Shown: piece by piece, positions 9,159-17,002 of the stretch | Layout: each line of letters starts with the position of its first letter | How positions within the stretch are numbered: position 1 is the first letter of the stretch | Assembly (NCBI GenBank): GCA_023382655.1 | Contig: JAHDWK010000002.1 | Location: forward strand, 434,001 to 498,000 | Direction: 5' to 3' | DNA length: 64,000 bases | DNA from: Anaerolineae bacterium | GTDB taxonomy: Bacteria > Chloroflexota > Anaerolineae > Promineifilales > Promineifilaceae | Notes under the pieces: model-generated | What the model was told of the DNA's origin: nothing | Database searches by the model: none | The model's input: only the letters and a program-made list of their open reading frames with translations | Made by a program: the position numbers and the translations under genes

Positions 9159-10901
9159 TCTTGCGCCTTGAAGCCGGTAAATCTGCTCCAAAGTTTGCCG
9201 ACCCTTCACGCGAATTGGCTCCAACGCTTCGGCCTCAACCCAATCTTTAACCAGTTCATAGGTGGCGCTGCTGAGCAGCACTTCATCGCCGCCCGCATTT
9301 TCCTGTACCCGTTTGGCCAGGTTCACCGCATCGCCAATGGCCGAATAATCCTTGCGCAGGCTGCTGCCCACATTACCCACCACCGCTTCCCCGGTATGTA
9401 CACCCACGCCAAAATGCAGGCGACGGTCTTCCGGTATTTCGGCCAGGTATGAGCGCATGTTCTCCTGAATCATCAAAGCGGTACGCACGGCGCGTTCGGC
9501 GTGTTTGCGCTGTGGGTTGAGGGGGGTGTTGTAAAGGGCCATCACCGCGTCACCCATAAATTTATCGGTCAACCCTTCAAAGGTGTCAATGGCGCGGACG
9601 AAGATGGTGAAGTAGCCATTCATAATTTGAATCAATTTTTCGGGGTCTACATGCTCACTATAGGTACTGTAACCACGCACGTCGGCAAACAAGACGCTCA
9701 TAATGCGGTGCTGCGGCCGTTGCGCGGCATCCAGGTCACGTATCTGGTCTACCAGGGCGGGTGGTAAATAGCGGCGTACACTTTCCAGGTTTTTCTTTTC
9801 GGTGACATCGTTCAACACCATGGCCACACCGAGCGTCTCCTGTTCGTAATCCCGCAAGGGCGTCAGGGTCAGATTCAGGGTGGTAATGCCCGGTCGTCTG
9901 CTGATAACCAGGTCTACTTCGGTGTTTTGCACACCGCCTTTGTGGCGTACATCTTCTACCAGTGGTTCGATGGGTAGGCCCAGTGTTTCCAGAGCCGCGT
10001 GGTAAGTCTGGTGCATGATGGCGCCCTGGGGATGACCCAAAATGCGTTCGGCCGCCCGGTTATACAGGGCAATCCGCTCTTCTTCATCTATGGTGATAAC
10101 GCCACTGGTGATGGAGGCAAAGACATTATCCATCAGGTCGCGCATTTCGGTAATTTCGGTGAGGTGGTTGCGAATTTGTTGGAAGAGGCGGGCATTTTCA
10201 ATGGCCACAGCCGCCTGATTCGCAAAGGAGGCCAGCAAATCGCGGTCGGTATCGCCAAAGACGCCAGCCTGTACCCGGTTGTCGGCAAAGATGACGCCGA
10301 TGATCATCTCTTTGATTTTGAGTGGCACGCACAGGATGGAGCGCAAATTGTAGCTGATGATGCTCTCCTGAGCGGCAAAGCGACTGTCGGACATGGCGTT
10401 CATGGTGACAATGGGTTCACCTGATTCGGCCACAGCGCGCACAATGCTGCGGCTGAAATCGAAGGAGGATTTTTCCAGCGTTTCCCGATCCATGTTGCGG
10501 TAAACCCGTACATCCAACTCACCGGTATCCTCGCTCTTCAGCAGCATGATGGAACGTTCGGCCTTGGTCAGGTCTATGATGGCGTCCATAACAACCACGA
10601 GAACCTGATCCAGGTCAAGAGAAGAATTGATCATGGCGCCCACATCTTGCAGAGCGCGCAGTTGTTCTCGTTCTTTCTCCTGGGCTTTGACGCGCCGTTC
10701 TAAATCTTCGACAGTGCGGCGCAGAATGACGATCTGGCGGGTGATTTCGTCACTGGAACGGGTGATAACCGGATGGGCAATATCGGGCCGGCTGGTGATG
10801 ATGGTTTGATGCTGCTGGTTTACCGTTGATCCCAGGTTATCAATGAGTTTGCGCAGGTCATTGAGATTTGTGTGTATTTGGGTTGTTGATGGGTCTTCCA
10901 C
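9153..10901 (-). CDS. Adenylate/guanylate cyclase with GAF and PAS domains
   Basis: This 582-residue class III cyclase has an N-terminal coiled coil (to about residue 95), a GAF domain (about 95-245), a PAS domain (about 265-375) and a cyclase catalytic domain (about 405-560). The catalytic domain shows SVLFADVRGYSTYSE with the first metal Asp and KFMGDAVMALYN with the second. No membrane segment is seen, so it is probably a cytosolic sensor. I start it at a GTG preceded by AGGAAG at 7 nt; the longer ATG frame reads through an intergenic repeat. It lacks ACGGCCGT throughout. Confidence 0.9.
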   Translation of the reverse strand: MEDPSTTQIHTNLNDLRKLIDNLGSTVNQQHQTIITSRPDIAHPVITRSSDEITRQIVILRRTVEDLERRVKAQEKEREQLRALQDVGAMINSSLDLDQVLVVVMDAIIDLTKAERSIMLLKSEDTGELDVRVYRNMDRETLEKSSFDFSRSIVRAVAESGEPIVTMNAMSDSRFAAQESIISYNLRSILCVPLKIKEMIIGVIFADNRVQAGVFGDTDRDLLASFANQAAVAIENARLFQQIRNHLTEITEMRDLMDNVFASITSGVITIDEEERIALYNRAAERILGHPQGAIMHQTYHAALETLGLPIEPLVEDVRHKGGVQNTEVDLVISRRPGITTLNLTLTPLRDYEQETLGVAMVLNDVTEKKNLESVRRYLPPALVDQIRDLDAAQRPQHRIMSVLFADVRGYSTYSEHVDPEKLIQIMNGYFTIFVRAIDTFEGLTDKFMGDAVMALYNTPLNPQRKHAERAVRTALMIQENMRSYLAEIPEDRRLHFGVGVHTGEAVVGNVGSSLRKDYSAIGDAVNLAKRVQENAGGDEVLLSSATYELVKDWVEAEALEPIRVKGRQTLEQIYRLQGART

Positions 10902-10917
10902 CGGGTTTCTTCCTACG

Positions 10918-10950
10918 AAATTATGAATGATGAAGGATGAATTATGAAGG
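10918..10950. repeat. AATTATGAATGATGAAGGAT repeat, copy 1
   Basis: An AT-rich repeat of TTATGAA units just upstream of the cyclase. A near copy lies at 41537-41568 upstream of the multi-GAF kinase, so it is a dispersed element. Confidence 0.6.
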
Positions 10951-11072
10951 TTAAGCAAGATTTGCTTCAATTTTCAGGAGGCAGGCGCACTACAGTCCCC
11001 TGACGCGGTTATTATAACAGTTTTCACTTTGTTGGTTACATTTTGGCTGAATGTGGGAGAGAGAGTGTTTCG

Positions 11073-11112
11073 GTGTTCAGGTGTCTACGTGTTCACGTAG
11101 ACACCTGAACAC
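11073..11112. repeat. Perfect 19-bp inverted repeat
   Basis: GTGTTCAGGTGTCTACGTG (11073-11091) pairs perfectly with 11094-11112 around TT. It lies immediately past the stop of the transglutaminase gene. It could stop read-through or protect a 3' end, but no T-run follows. Confidence 0.85.
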
Positions 11113-13413
11113 TTATTTTCGTTTTCGTTTGCTTTTTTGTTGCCAGCGGTGGAGGCGGGTGGCGATGCTCTTTTTGAGGAGCAACGGCCGTAACCCCTTC
11201 CAGTATGGTAGCGGGTCAAACCCGGCTTCATACATGCGCTGGCGACTGAACTGTTTGAGGACAAACTGGCGGGTGAGGACACGGATGGCGTCTTTACCTT
11301 CGGGCACGGCCGTAGCCAGCAAATCAGCGCGTTCATATGGTGTATGTTCGGGTCGCTGCGGCACCCCCAGCCAACGTGCCCAACTACCCAGCCGCCGATA
11401 ACTGCGATCCACATCCATTTCTACACGCCGGTTCATCGTATTGGCCGTCCATGACAGGCCCACTGCTGCCAGTACGATCACCGCTGCACCTAAAGCTTGC
11501 CAGAGGGGAAACCCTTGTATCTGCGAGTCTCCTTGAGTCCCCAGACCACCTCTGTTTTCATCGGCTATCAAATCTTGAGGATCTTCTGGTTCCAGCAAAT
11601 CTTCTTCGGGGATACTGGCGCTGTTGCGGGCATCATTAAAGGCAAAAGAACCTAACGGATCGCTACCATCCCCGGCCAGGTGTTCCGGGCGGGTGATAAC
11701 CGGAATAGAAGCGGTTGGCTCAAACTGTATCCAGCCATATGAAGGAAAATAAACTTCCACCCAGGTATGGGCATTGCTGGCGCGCACCCGGTATACATGG
11801 GATTCTTCGTCATAAGTTCCTTGCGCATAGCCGCTTACGACCCGCACCGGCACACCCTGCGAACGCAGCATCACCGCCATCGCCGAAGCATAGTAGTTAC
11901 AATACCCTTCCTGGCTGACAAACAAGGTGTAATGAACCGGGTCTATCGTGTCCGGCGGCGCTTCAATTTGATCATTATAGGTGATGGTCTCGCGCAGGTA
12001 ACTTTGCACCGCCATCGCCTTATCATAAGGATTGGTATAAGGGGCTGTTACCTCGGCGGCCAGGGCCAATGTTTCTGGCGTAATGCTGTCCGGCAGTTGC
12101 AGGTAAGTCGCTTCTACCCAGGACGGATAAGCGGTAGATGCTTCCCGGAGGCTGGTCGCGTCCGCTACCGACAGGCGCGATACCACTTCATAGCGGTCGC
12201 CCTGCTGCAAAATATATTTGGCGCGCACGGCGCTCACCAGTTTATCACCGTTGGCATCTTCACGGGCGCTGACCAACAAAGGGCGGTCGGCGCTGATAAT
12301 TTCCGGCGCGCCGTAAATGAAGCTGGAACTGGGGAAATAGGAATAAACCGTCTGGGTTACTACCTGTCGAGAACGGGTGAAAGGAATATCCAATGACCCC
12401 TCGTCGGCAAAGTGTTCATATACCAGATCATTCGCTTTGTGCCAGGTTTCATCTTCATAGGTGTCATAGACAATGGCCTGCCAGTAGACGTAAGGAAGTT
12501 CCTGCGGCACGATGATGTCCATCACAGGCGTGTTGCCCACCGTGCGCGGTCCACCCAAGACCAATGAATCCTGGTACGGATCGGCCGTATTGACGCCATA
12601 AGTGCGCAGCGCCGAAAACATGCGCGTCCAGTTATCCTGAAATTCGCGCCAGGGACCGCGTGTGCCACCCAACGCATCGCTGACGGCGGCGTTGGCGGAG
12701 AGGGGCGGCAATCCCCAGGCCAAAATGAGGGCGATGGCCGCGGCGATGAGACCGGCGCGGGCAAAGGCGAACCAGATGCTATTTTCGTAACGCACGGCCG
12801 TGCTGCGCCACGTTCTTTCCTGCTCCACCAGATAGGTGCGGGCCACAAACAGGGCGGCCAACAAGGCGTAAATGCCCAGGTAGTAAGGCAACGGCCGTGG
12901 TCCGGCATAATAATAAACCACACTCAGCAGTACCAACCCCATAGGCAGAATGGCCCGCCACACATGCGGAAAACGGAAGGTGTACCAGGCTGCCGTGTAC
13001 CCCAATAGCCAGAAGATAACGGCCGTTTGAAAGACAAAAATCAGCCCATCCCGGCTGGTGCCGCCATCTACCAGTTTGCCAAACCAGGCGAACTGGCGGG
13101 CAATCATGCCCTCCTCAGGATGAATAATCCGTTCCCGCCAGGCCATCCCGATGAAACTATCGGTTGTCCCGATCAGGTAAAAAATGACAAATGCACCATA
13201 CAACAGGGCATAAAGGTGGGCCGTGTTGGGGGAAAATCGGCTTTTTGCCAGCAGAGTACCGGTTAAAATAGCGGCTGTGCCTACCAGGGGAATGACATGC
13301 AGGCCGCTGATCAGGTCAGCTTGCTGAATGGCAAAAGCGGTCATAAACATCATGGCCCATAATAAAATGAGCGTAGACCAACCTTCTTCAAGTCTGGGGC
13401 GAGTGTGCATCAT
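11113..13413 (-). CDS. TgpA-like membrane transglutaminase-domain protein
   Basis: This protein of about 766 residues has six or more N-terminal membrane segments (to about residue 250), an extracytoplasmic transglutaminase-like domain (about 440-570), one membrane segment near 635-655 and a cytosolic C-terminal helical tail (DUF4129-like position). The catalytic Cys is in EGYCNYYASA and the His in NAHTWVEVYFPSYGW. The usual Asp of the DPT motif is Glu here (FEPTAS). Physiological role in this lineage is unknown. GAGG lies just before two adjacent ATGs, which decide the start. Confidence 0.85.
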   Translation of the reverse strand: MMHTRPRLEEGWSTLILLWAMMFMTAFAIQQADLISGLHVIPLVGTAAILTGTLLAKSRFSPNTAHLYALLYGAFVIFYLIGTTDSFIGMAWRERIIHPEEGMIARQFAWFGKLVDGGTSRDGLIFVFQTAVIFWLLGYTAAWYTFRFPHVWRAILPMGLVLLSVVYYYAGPRPLPYYLGIYALLAALFVARTYLVEQERTWRSTAVRYENSIWFAFARAGLIAAAIALILAWGLPPLSANAAVSDALGGTRGPWREFQDNWTRMFSALRTYGVNTADPYQDSLVLGGPRTVGNTPVMDIIVPQELPYVYWQAIVYDTYEDETWHKANDLVYEHFADEGSLDIPFTRSRQVVTQTVYSYFPSSSFIYGAPEIISADRPLLVSAREDANGDKLVSAVRAKYILQQGDRYEVVSRLSVADATSLREASTAYPSWVEATYLQLPDSITPETLALAAEVTAPYTNPYDKAMAVQSYLRETITYNDQIEAPPDTIDPVHYTLFVSQEGYCNYYASAMAVMLRSQGVPVRVVSGYAQGTYDEESHVYRVRASNAHTWVEVYFPSYGWIQFEPTASIPVITRPEHLAGDGSDPLGSFAFNDARNSASIPEEDLLEPEDPQDLIADENRGGLGTQGDSQIQGFPLWQALGAAVIVLAAVGLSWTANTMNRRVEMDVDRSYRRLGSWARWLGVPQRPEHTPYERADLLATAVPEGKDAIRVLTRQFVLKQFSRQRMYEAGFDPLPYWKGLRPLLLKKSIATRLHRWQQKSKRKRK

Positions 13414-13552
13414 TTCCTCGTCTTGATTAAGGCAAAGAGGCAAAGAAGAAAAAGAAACAAAAAGCCAAATAAAAATGGATGGGTTTTCATGCTTCCTCGC
13501 GCACCTCTACCATAGGGGACTTTTCCCACATCATTATACGCGCCACCAGTGG

Positions 13553-13581
13553 ATTATAATGACGGCCGTACCCCCCAACCA
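13553..13581 (-). promoter_or_regulatory. Possible promoter for the transglutaminase gene
   Basis: On the minus strand TATAAT (13553-13558) has ACGGCCGT almost directly upstream and a weak -35 (TGGTTG, 13576-13581) at 17 bp. A second TATAAT lies at 13533-13538. The remaining gap down to 13414 shows nothing else. Confidence 0.3.
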
Positions 13582-13628
13582 CCAGCTACCCCCATGACTT
13601 ATATGCACTTAATCTACGCCGCCAGTGG

Positions 13629-14207
13629 TCACTGCCCCGTCCGCCGCCGCGCCGGCTCGGCAGCCGTCTCCCTGCCGCGCCACTGCTGCCACAACCATAT
13701 GGCTACCAGCAAACCACCCGCCGCCAGCGGCAGGGCAACAAAGAGGGGGTTGGTAGACGGCCGTACCTGAGCCACAAACGTCAACGCTTCCGTCACCCCC
13801 TGGCAGGTAGTCGTCACCGTAAACAGATATTCCCCCGTTGTCAAAGGTGGCAAATCCGCTTCATAAAACAGCCGGTTTACCGATTGCGCCGTAGTCGCCA
13901 ACGCCGTTGCCACCCGCTCCCCGTCAGTTGCCGCTGTTACTGTCAGGCGCACCGCGCCATCCAGAACCGGCGCGCTGCTGGCGGCGTCAGCCAGCCCTAC
14001 CGTCACGTGCAATGTTTTATTGGCCTGGGGCACAGATGGCGCTAACCAGACGGAGGCCAGGCACGTCCCTACCGGCGCATTGGCAATCTGCAACGCACCA
14101 CCACCATGCGCCCGCACCCCATCAACCGGCCACAACAAAACGACCAGCAGCAAAAAAGGCACGAACCATATCCCCTTCGCGCCCCTTCGCGGATCATGTC
14201 TCATCAT
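13629..14207 (-). CDS. Membrane-anchored FixH/YtkA-like protein of the oxidase operon
   Basis: This protein of about 192 residues has a signal or anchor segment (IWFVPFLLLVVLLWP), an extracytoplasmic Ig-like beta domain with LHVTVGLADAASSAPVLDGA and GEYLFTVTTTCQG, and a C-terminal membrane helix near residue 160. The layout recalls FixH/YtkA proteins that accompany oxidase or copper handling. The gene overlaps the SURF1 3' end, and AGGA precedes the chosen ATG. Function is inferred from position only. Confidence 0.6.
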   Translation of the reverse strand: MMRHDPRRGAKGIWFVPFLLLVVLLWPVDGVRAHGGGALQIANAPVGTCLASVWLAPSVPQANKTLHVTVGLADAASSAPVLDGAVRLTVTAATDGERVATALATTAQSVNRLFYEADLPPLTTGEYLFTVTTTCQGVTEALTFVAQVRPSTNPLFVALPLAAGGLLVAIWLWQQWRGRETAAEPARRRTGQ

Positions 14208-14991
14208 TGTCATCCTGGTGTACGGCCGTCGCTTTAGGCAAACTACGGTAAACAAAAATGAGATACCCCCCCCCCAGAATGCACGTGAACAATAACCATT
14301 GCAGGGCATAACTTAAATGCGATCCCTCGGAAAGATCAACTTCTGGCAGTTCGCGCAAAGGGGGGGCGGTGTTCCCTGCCGGCGGCGGCGCTTGAATGAT
14401 ATAAAACGGCAGCAGGTCATAGGGCATTTGCTCTTGCAGGCGAGGCACATCTACGCGGTACACGGCCGTTTGCCGCCCCGCTGCCTCCAATTCAGGATTG
14501 CCATAACGGGACAAGGGTTGGGATAGCGCCACTACCCCCGTCAGGCGCACCGGCCCGGTTTCGTCGTAAATCGCCAGGTTGCCGTTGTCCACGTCTGTTT
14601 GCGGTACCCAGCCGCGGTCCACGAGTACGGCCCGAAGCGGCTTCGGGTTCGCCGTGTCGCTGCCCGCGATCACCAATGGCGTAATCAAATGCACACCGGC
14701 CTGCCCCTGCCAGCTTTGCACCAGCAGCACTACCTGGTTTGCCAGATCAAATTCCCCCTCCGCCACCACCTGCCGGTCTTTCAACTGGGCCACATCCGCA
14801 GCGAGCGGCTCCCCGGTCAGCACAATGGACTCCGAAGCCAACGTCGCCATTAGCACCGCGTTGGCTGCCCGCCGCTCGGCGAGCCGGTCAAACTGCCAGA
14901 TGCTCAGGCGCACCATCACCGCCATTCCCAGTAGCACCACCACCGTCGGCCCGATCCACTTGCGGCTGAAAATTGCTTTGAGTAATTGCAT
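14194..14991 (-). CDS. SURF1-family oxidase biogenesis protein
   Basis: This 265-residue protein has two membrane helices, one near residues 12-30 and one near 235-255, flanking an extracytoplasmic domain. Family hallmarks are GMAVMVRLSIWQFDRLAERR and VLVDRGWVPQ. SURF1 proteins help insert heme a into subunit I. The start at MQLLKAIF begins just before the first helix; upstream codons read through a hairpin and are unconserved. Confidence 0.9.
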   Translation of the reverse strand: MQLLKAIFSRKWIGPTVVVLLGMAVMVRLSIWQFDRLAERRAANAVLMATLASESIVLTGEPLAADVAQLKDRQVVAEGEFDLANQVVLLVQSWQGQAGVHLITPLVIAGSDTANPKPLRAVLVDRGWVPQTDVDNGNLAIYDETGPVRLTGVVALSQPLSRYGNPELEAAGRQTAVYRVDVPRLQEQMPYDLLPFYIIQAPPPAGNTAPPLRELPEVDLSEGSHLSYALQWLLFTCILGGGYLIFVYRSLPKATAVHQDDNDET

Positions 14992-15001
14992 ATGTGTGGG
15001 T

Positions 15002-15033
15002 AGACACCCGATTTTTTGAAAAATCGGATGTCT
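15002..15033. repeat. Hairpin between ctaG and SURF1 gene
   Basis: AGACACCCGATTTT pairs with AAAATCGGATGTCT with one wobble pair and a short loop. It lies in the 50-nt gap inside the oxidase operon and may set relative expression of the assembly genes. Confidence 0.65.
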
Positions 15034-15041
15034 GTCGCTAA

Positions 15042-15986
15042 CTAATCTCTCTTCACCCCCGGCGCGGCAATCTTCTCCTTCGACCCCCACTTTGATTCCG
15101 GCATCACCGGCTTCTGCTCTTCTTTATCCAAAATGCGGTAGATCAGAAAAAGCGCGGCCACAATGTGCATCATGCTGCCCGGCACCCACATGATAAAACC
15201 ACTGATTTGCTGGTCGGCCAGGGCGTCAATGCCCCAGATACGTGGCACATTCAAATAATGGGTGTAAATCACTGAGCTTGCCAGCGCCAGCACCAGCCCC
15301 AACAGCATATTCGGTGGAATAGCCGCCACCGTCAACGCCGTGCGCCCTACCAGGCTAAATTGTTTGTGAATGCGCGGTCCCGCCCCGGTAATGTGCCAGT
15401 ACAACAGCAGACTCGCCAGAAAAAAGGAAAGATGTTCTAAATCATGCACCCAGCCCACTTCCAGCGCCAGGTTGTATAGGCCAGGGTCGTGCCAGCCAAT
15501 GAGCACAATCACCCAGATCAGCCACACCAGACCGGGATTGGTCGCGGTGCGTAATCCCCGGCGAAAACGGGAATCACGGTGCAACCCCTTGCCCAACAGG
15601 CCGCCCACGCCCAATCGCCAACGATCCGGCAGCCCCCACAGCATAAAGGGCAGTGGGCTGGCAATAAGCAGCAGGGGCGGCGCTAGCATCATCAGAAAGA
15701 GATGCTGGATCATGTGCATAAAAAATAACTGCTGGCTTAATACATCAATGGGGGAGAGCAAGGCCAGAGCAATGAGCAGCAGCCCGGCAAAGTAGGAGAT
15801 GGGCCGCCACACGGCCGTGAGCCGCCAGGGAGAACGCCGGTACCCTTTATACCGATCATGGCCCCGCGCCCGCCGCCGCAGCCGCAACCACCCCCGTAGA
15901 TAAAAAATCCCGGCCAACGCCAGGACGATAATCACCTCTATCCGCCAATCCCACGAACGCAGGACGGCTTCTGTTACAGGATCCAT
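15042..15986 (-). CDS. ctaG: Cytochrome c oxidase assembly protein, CtaG type
   Basis: This 314-residue membrane protein has about seven helices and the caa3_CtaG features: RPISYFAGLLLIALALLSPI, then FFMHMIQHLFLMMLAPPLLL with the conserved His pair. It is thought to deliver copper to the CuB site. The start at MDPVTEAVL avoids an extension read from the palindrome at 15994-16045. Its C-terminal tail is basic and cytosolic. Confidence 0.9.
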   Translation of the reverse strand: MDPVTEAVLRSWDWRIEVIIVLALAGIFYLRGWLRLRRRARGHDRYKGYRRSPWRLTAVWRPISYFAGLLLIALALLSPIDVLSQQLFFMHMIQHLFLMMLAPPLLLIASPLPFMLWGLPDRWRLGVGGLLGKGLHRDSRFRRGLRTATNPGLVWLIWVIVLIGWHDPGLYNLALEVGWVHDLEHLSFFLASLLLYWHITGAGPRIHKQFSLVGRTALTVAAIPPNMLLGLVLALASSVIYTHYLNVPRIWGIDALADQQISGFIMWVPGSMMHIVAALFLIYRILDKEEQKPVMPESKWGSKEKIAAPGVKRD

Positions 15987-15993
15987 TGGAGAT

Positions 15994-16045
15994 GTAATTG
16001 AGTAATTGGGTAATTGGCTTGCCAATTACCCAATTACTCAATTAC
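15994..16045. repeat. Perfect 25-bp inverted repeat between coxC and ctaG
   Basis: GTAATTGAGTAATTGGGTAA plus TTGGC (15994-16018) pairs perfectly with 16021-16045 around TT. The arms are built from TAATTGG units. It separates the structural from the assembly genes of the operon. Confidence 0.88.
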
Positions 16046-16052
16046 CCTTTAG

Positions 16053-16739
16053 TTAATGCACGGCCGTACCAATTAAATACAGCGCCGGGTAGAAAAACAC
16101 CCACACCACGTCCACATAGTGCCAATACAGGGCGCATCCTTCCACGCCCCAATGACGTTCCGGTGAATAATCACCTTTGCGCCCACGATTCCAAACGAAC
16201 AGCAGCAACAGCACACCGGTGATCACATGCAGCGCGTGCATCCCCGTCATCGCATAAAACACACCTGCATATACCCCATCTTCCGCCCGCAAATGCCCAA
16301 ACAGTTCAATGCCGGCCACATTCGCTTCCAGGTTGAAGATGTTCCACTCCATCACCACCACACCCACAAAAAACACCAGCCCTAACAACGCCGCCATCAT
16401 GTAGGAGTTCAGAAAACGGGTGCGATCGCCATGCTCCATGGCCGTCTCGCCCCGGAACACAAAGAAGCTGCTTACCAACAGCACAGTTGTGGTGATAAGA
16501 CCTAATTCCTGGCTTAGCTCCGGTCTGGTATTCCCCCATAGGTAAAACCGGGCGGCAAACAACGCCCCAAACAGGAAAATTTCGGAGATAAAAAACAACC
16601 ACAAACCCATGCGGTTGCTCTTCAACTGTACGGCATAGGGCGGTACATGGCTGTGCGCTTCATTGTGCACGTCGTGTGTATGTTCGGCTCCGTGTTCGAC
16701 TCCGTGTTCGACTGTGTGTTCGGCCGTTGTTGCGCTCAT
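16053..16739 (-). CDS. coxC: Cytochrome c oxidase subunit III
   Basis: This 228-residue protein has about five membrane helices: NRMGLWLFFISEIFLFGALF at the start and GMHALHVITGVLLLLF and YWHYVDVVWVFFYPALYL at the end, all typical of subunit III of caa3-type oxidases. The first 35 residues are unusually rich in His and Glu (AEHTVEHGVEHGAEHTHDVH), which may bind metal. Its ATG overlaps the coxD stop by one base. Confidence 0.95.
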   Translation of the reverse strand: MSATTAEHTVEHGVEHGAEHTHDVHNEAHSHVPPYAVQLKSNRMGLWLFFISEIFLFGALFAARFYLWGNTRPELSQELGLITTTVLLVSSFFVFRGETAMEHGDRTRFLNSYMMAALLGLVFFVGVVVMEWNIFNLEANVAGIELFGHLRAEDGVYAGVFYAMTGMHALHVITGVLLLLFVWNRGRKGDYSPERHWGVEGCALYWHYVDVVWVFFYPALYLIGTAVH

Positions 16740-16948
16740 CAGTGACTATCCTCCCGCCACAGGCGATAGACATGCATAAAGTAATACACAATCAAAGCTG
16801 ACTTTAGCAGCATGGTAATAAATAAACCTACCGTCGAGTTTAAATAAACGCTGACGGCATATTCAATTAACGTCAGCACCATCAGGCCAATAAACACATA
16901 AAGACCCAAACGTTGCGCCGCCTTCTGCCAATTCTCTTTCTTTTCCAC
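16739..16948 (-). CDS. coxD: Cytochrome c oxidase subunit IV (caa3 type)
   Basis: This 69-residue protein has two membrane helices and the short motif LKSALIVYYFMHVYRLWRE that marks prokaryotic caa3 subunit IV. The subunit probably stabilises the oxidase. It lies between coxA and coxC, which is the usual caa3 order, and shares one base with coxC (TGATG). Confidence 0.9.
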   Translation of the reverse strand: MEKKENWQKAAQRLGLYVFIGLMVLTLIEYAVSVYLNSTVGLFITMLLKSALIVYYFMHVYRLWREDSH

Positions 16949-16962
16949 AGTCTCTCTCCAGA

Positions 16963-16997
16963 AAGACCCTAAGGTTTCAGCAAACCTTTAGGGTCTT
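16963..16997 (-). terminator. Hairpin between coxA and coxD
   Basis: AAGACCCTAAGGTTT pairs with AACCTTTAGGGTCTT with one offset in the A/T part. The following minus-strand sequence has only a few T, so it may be a processing or attenuation hairpin more than a full terminator. Confidence 0.55.
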
Positions 16998-17002
16998 ATC
17001 GC

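Noticed and set aside
11113..13413. Transglutaminase-fold protein as the lasso leader protease
   Set aside because: It has the multi-helix TgpA layout and lies 31 kb from the peptide gene; lasso B2 proteins are small and soluble.
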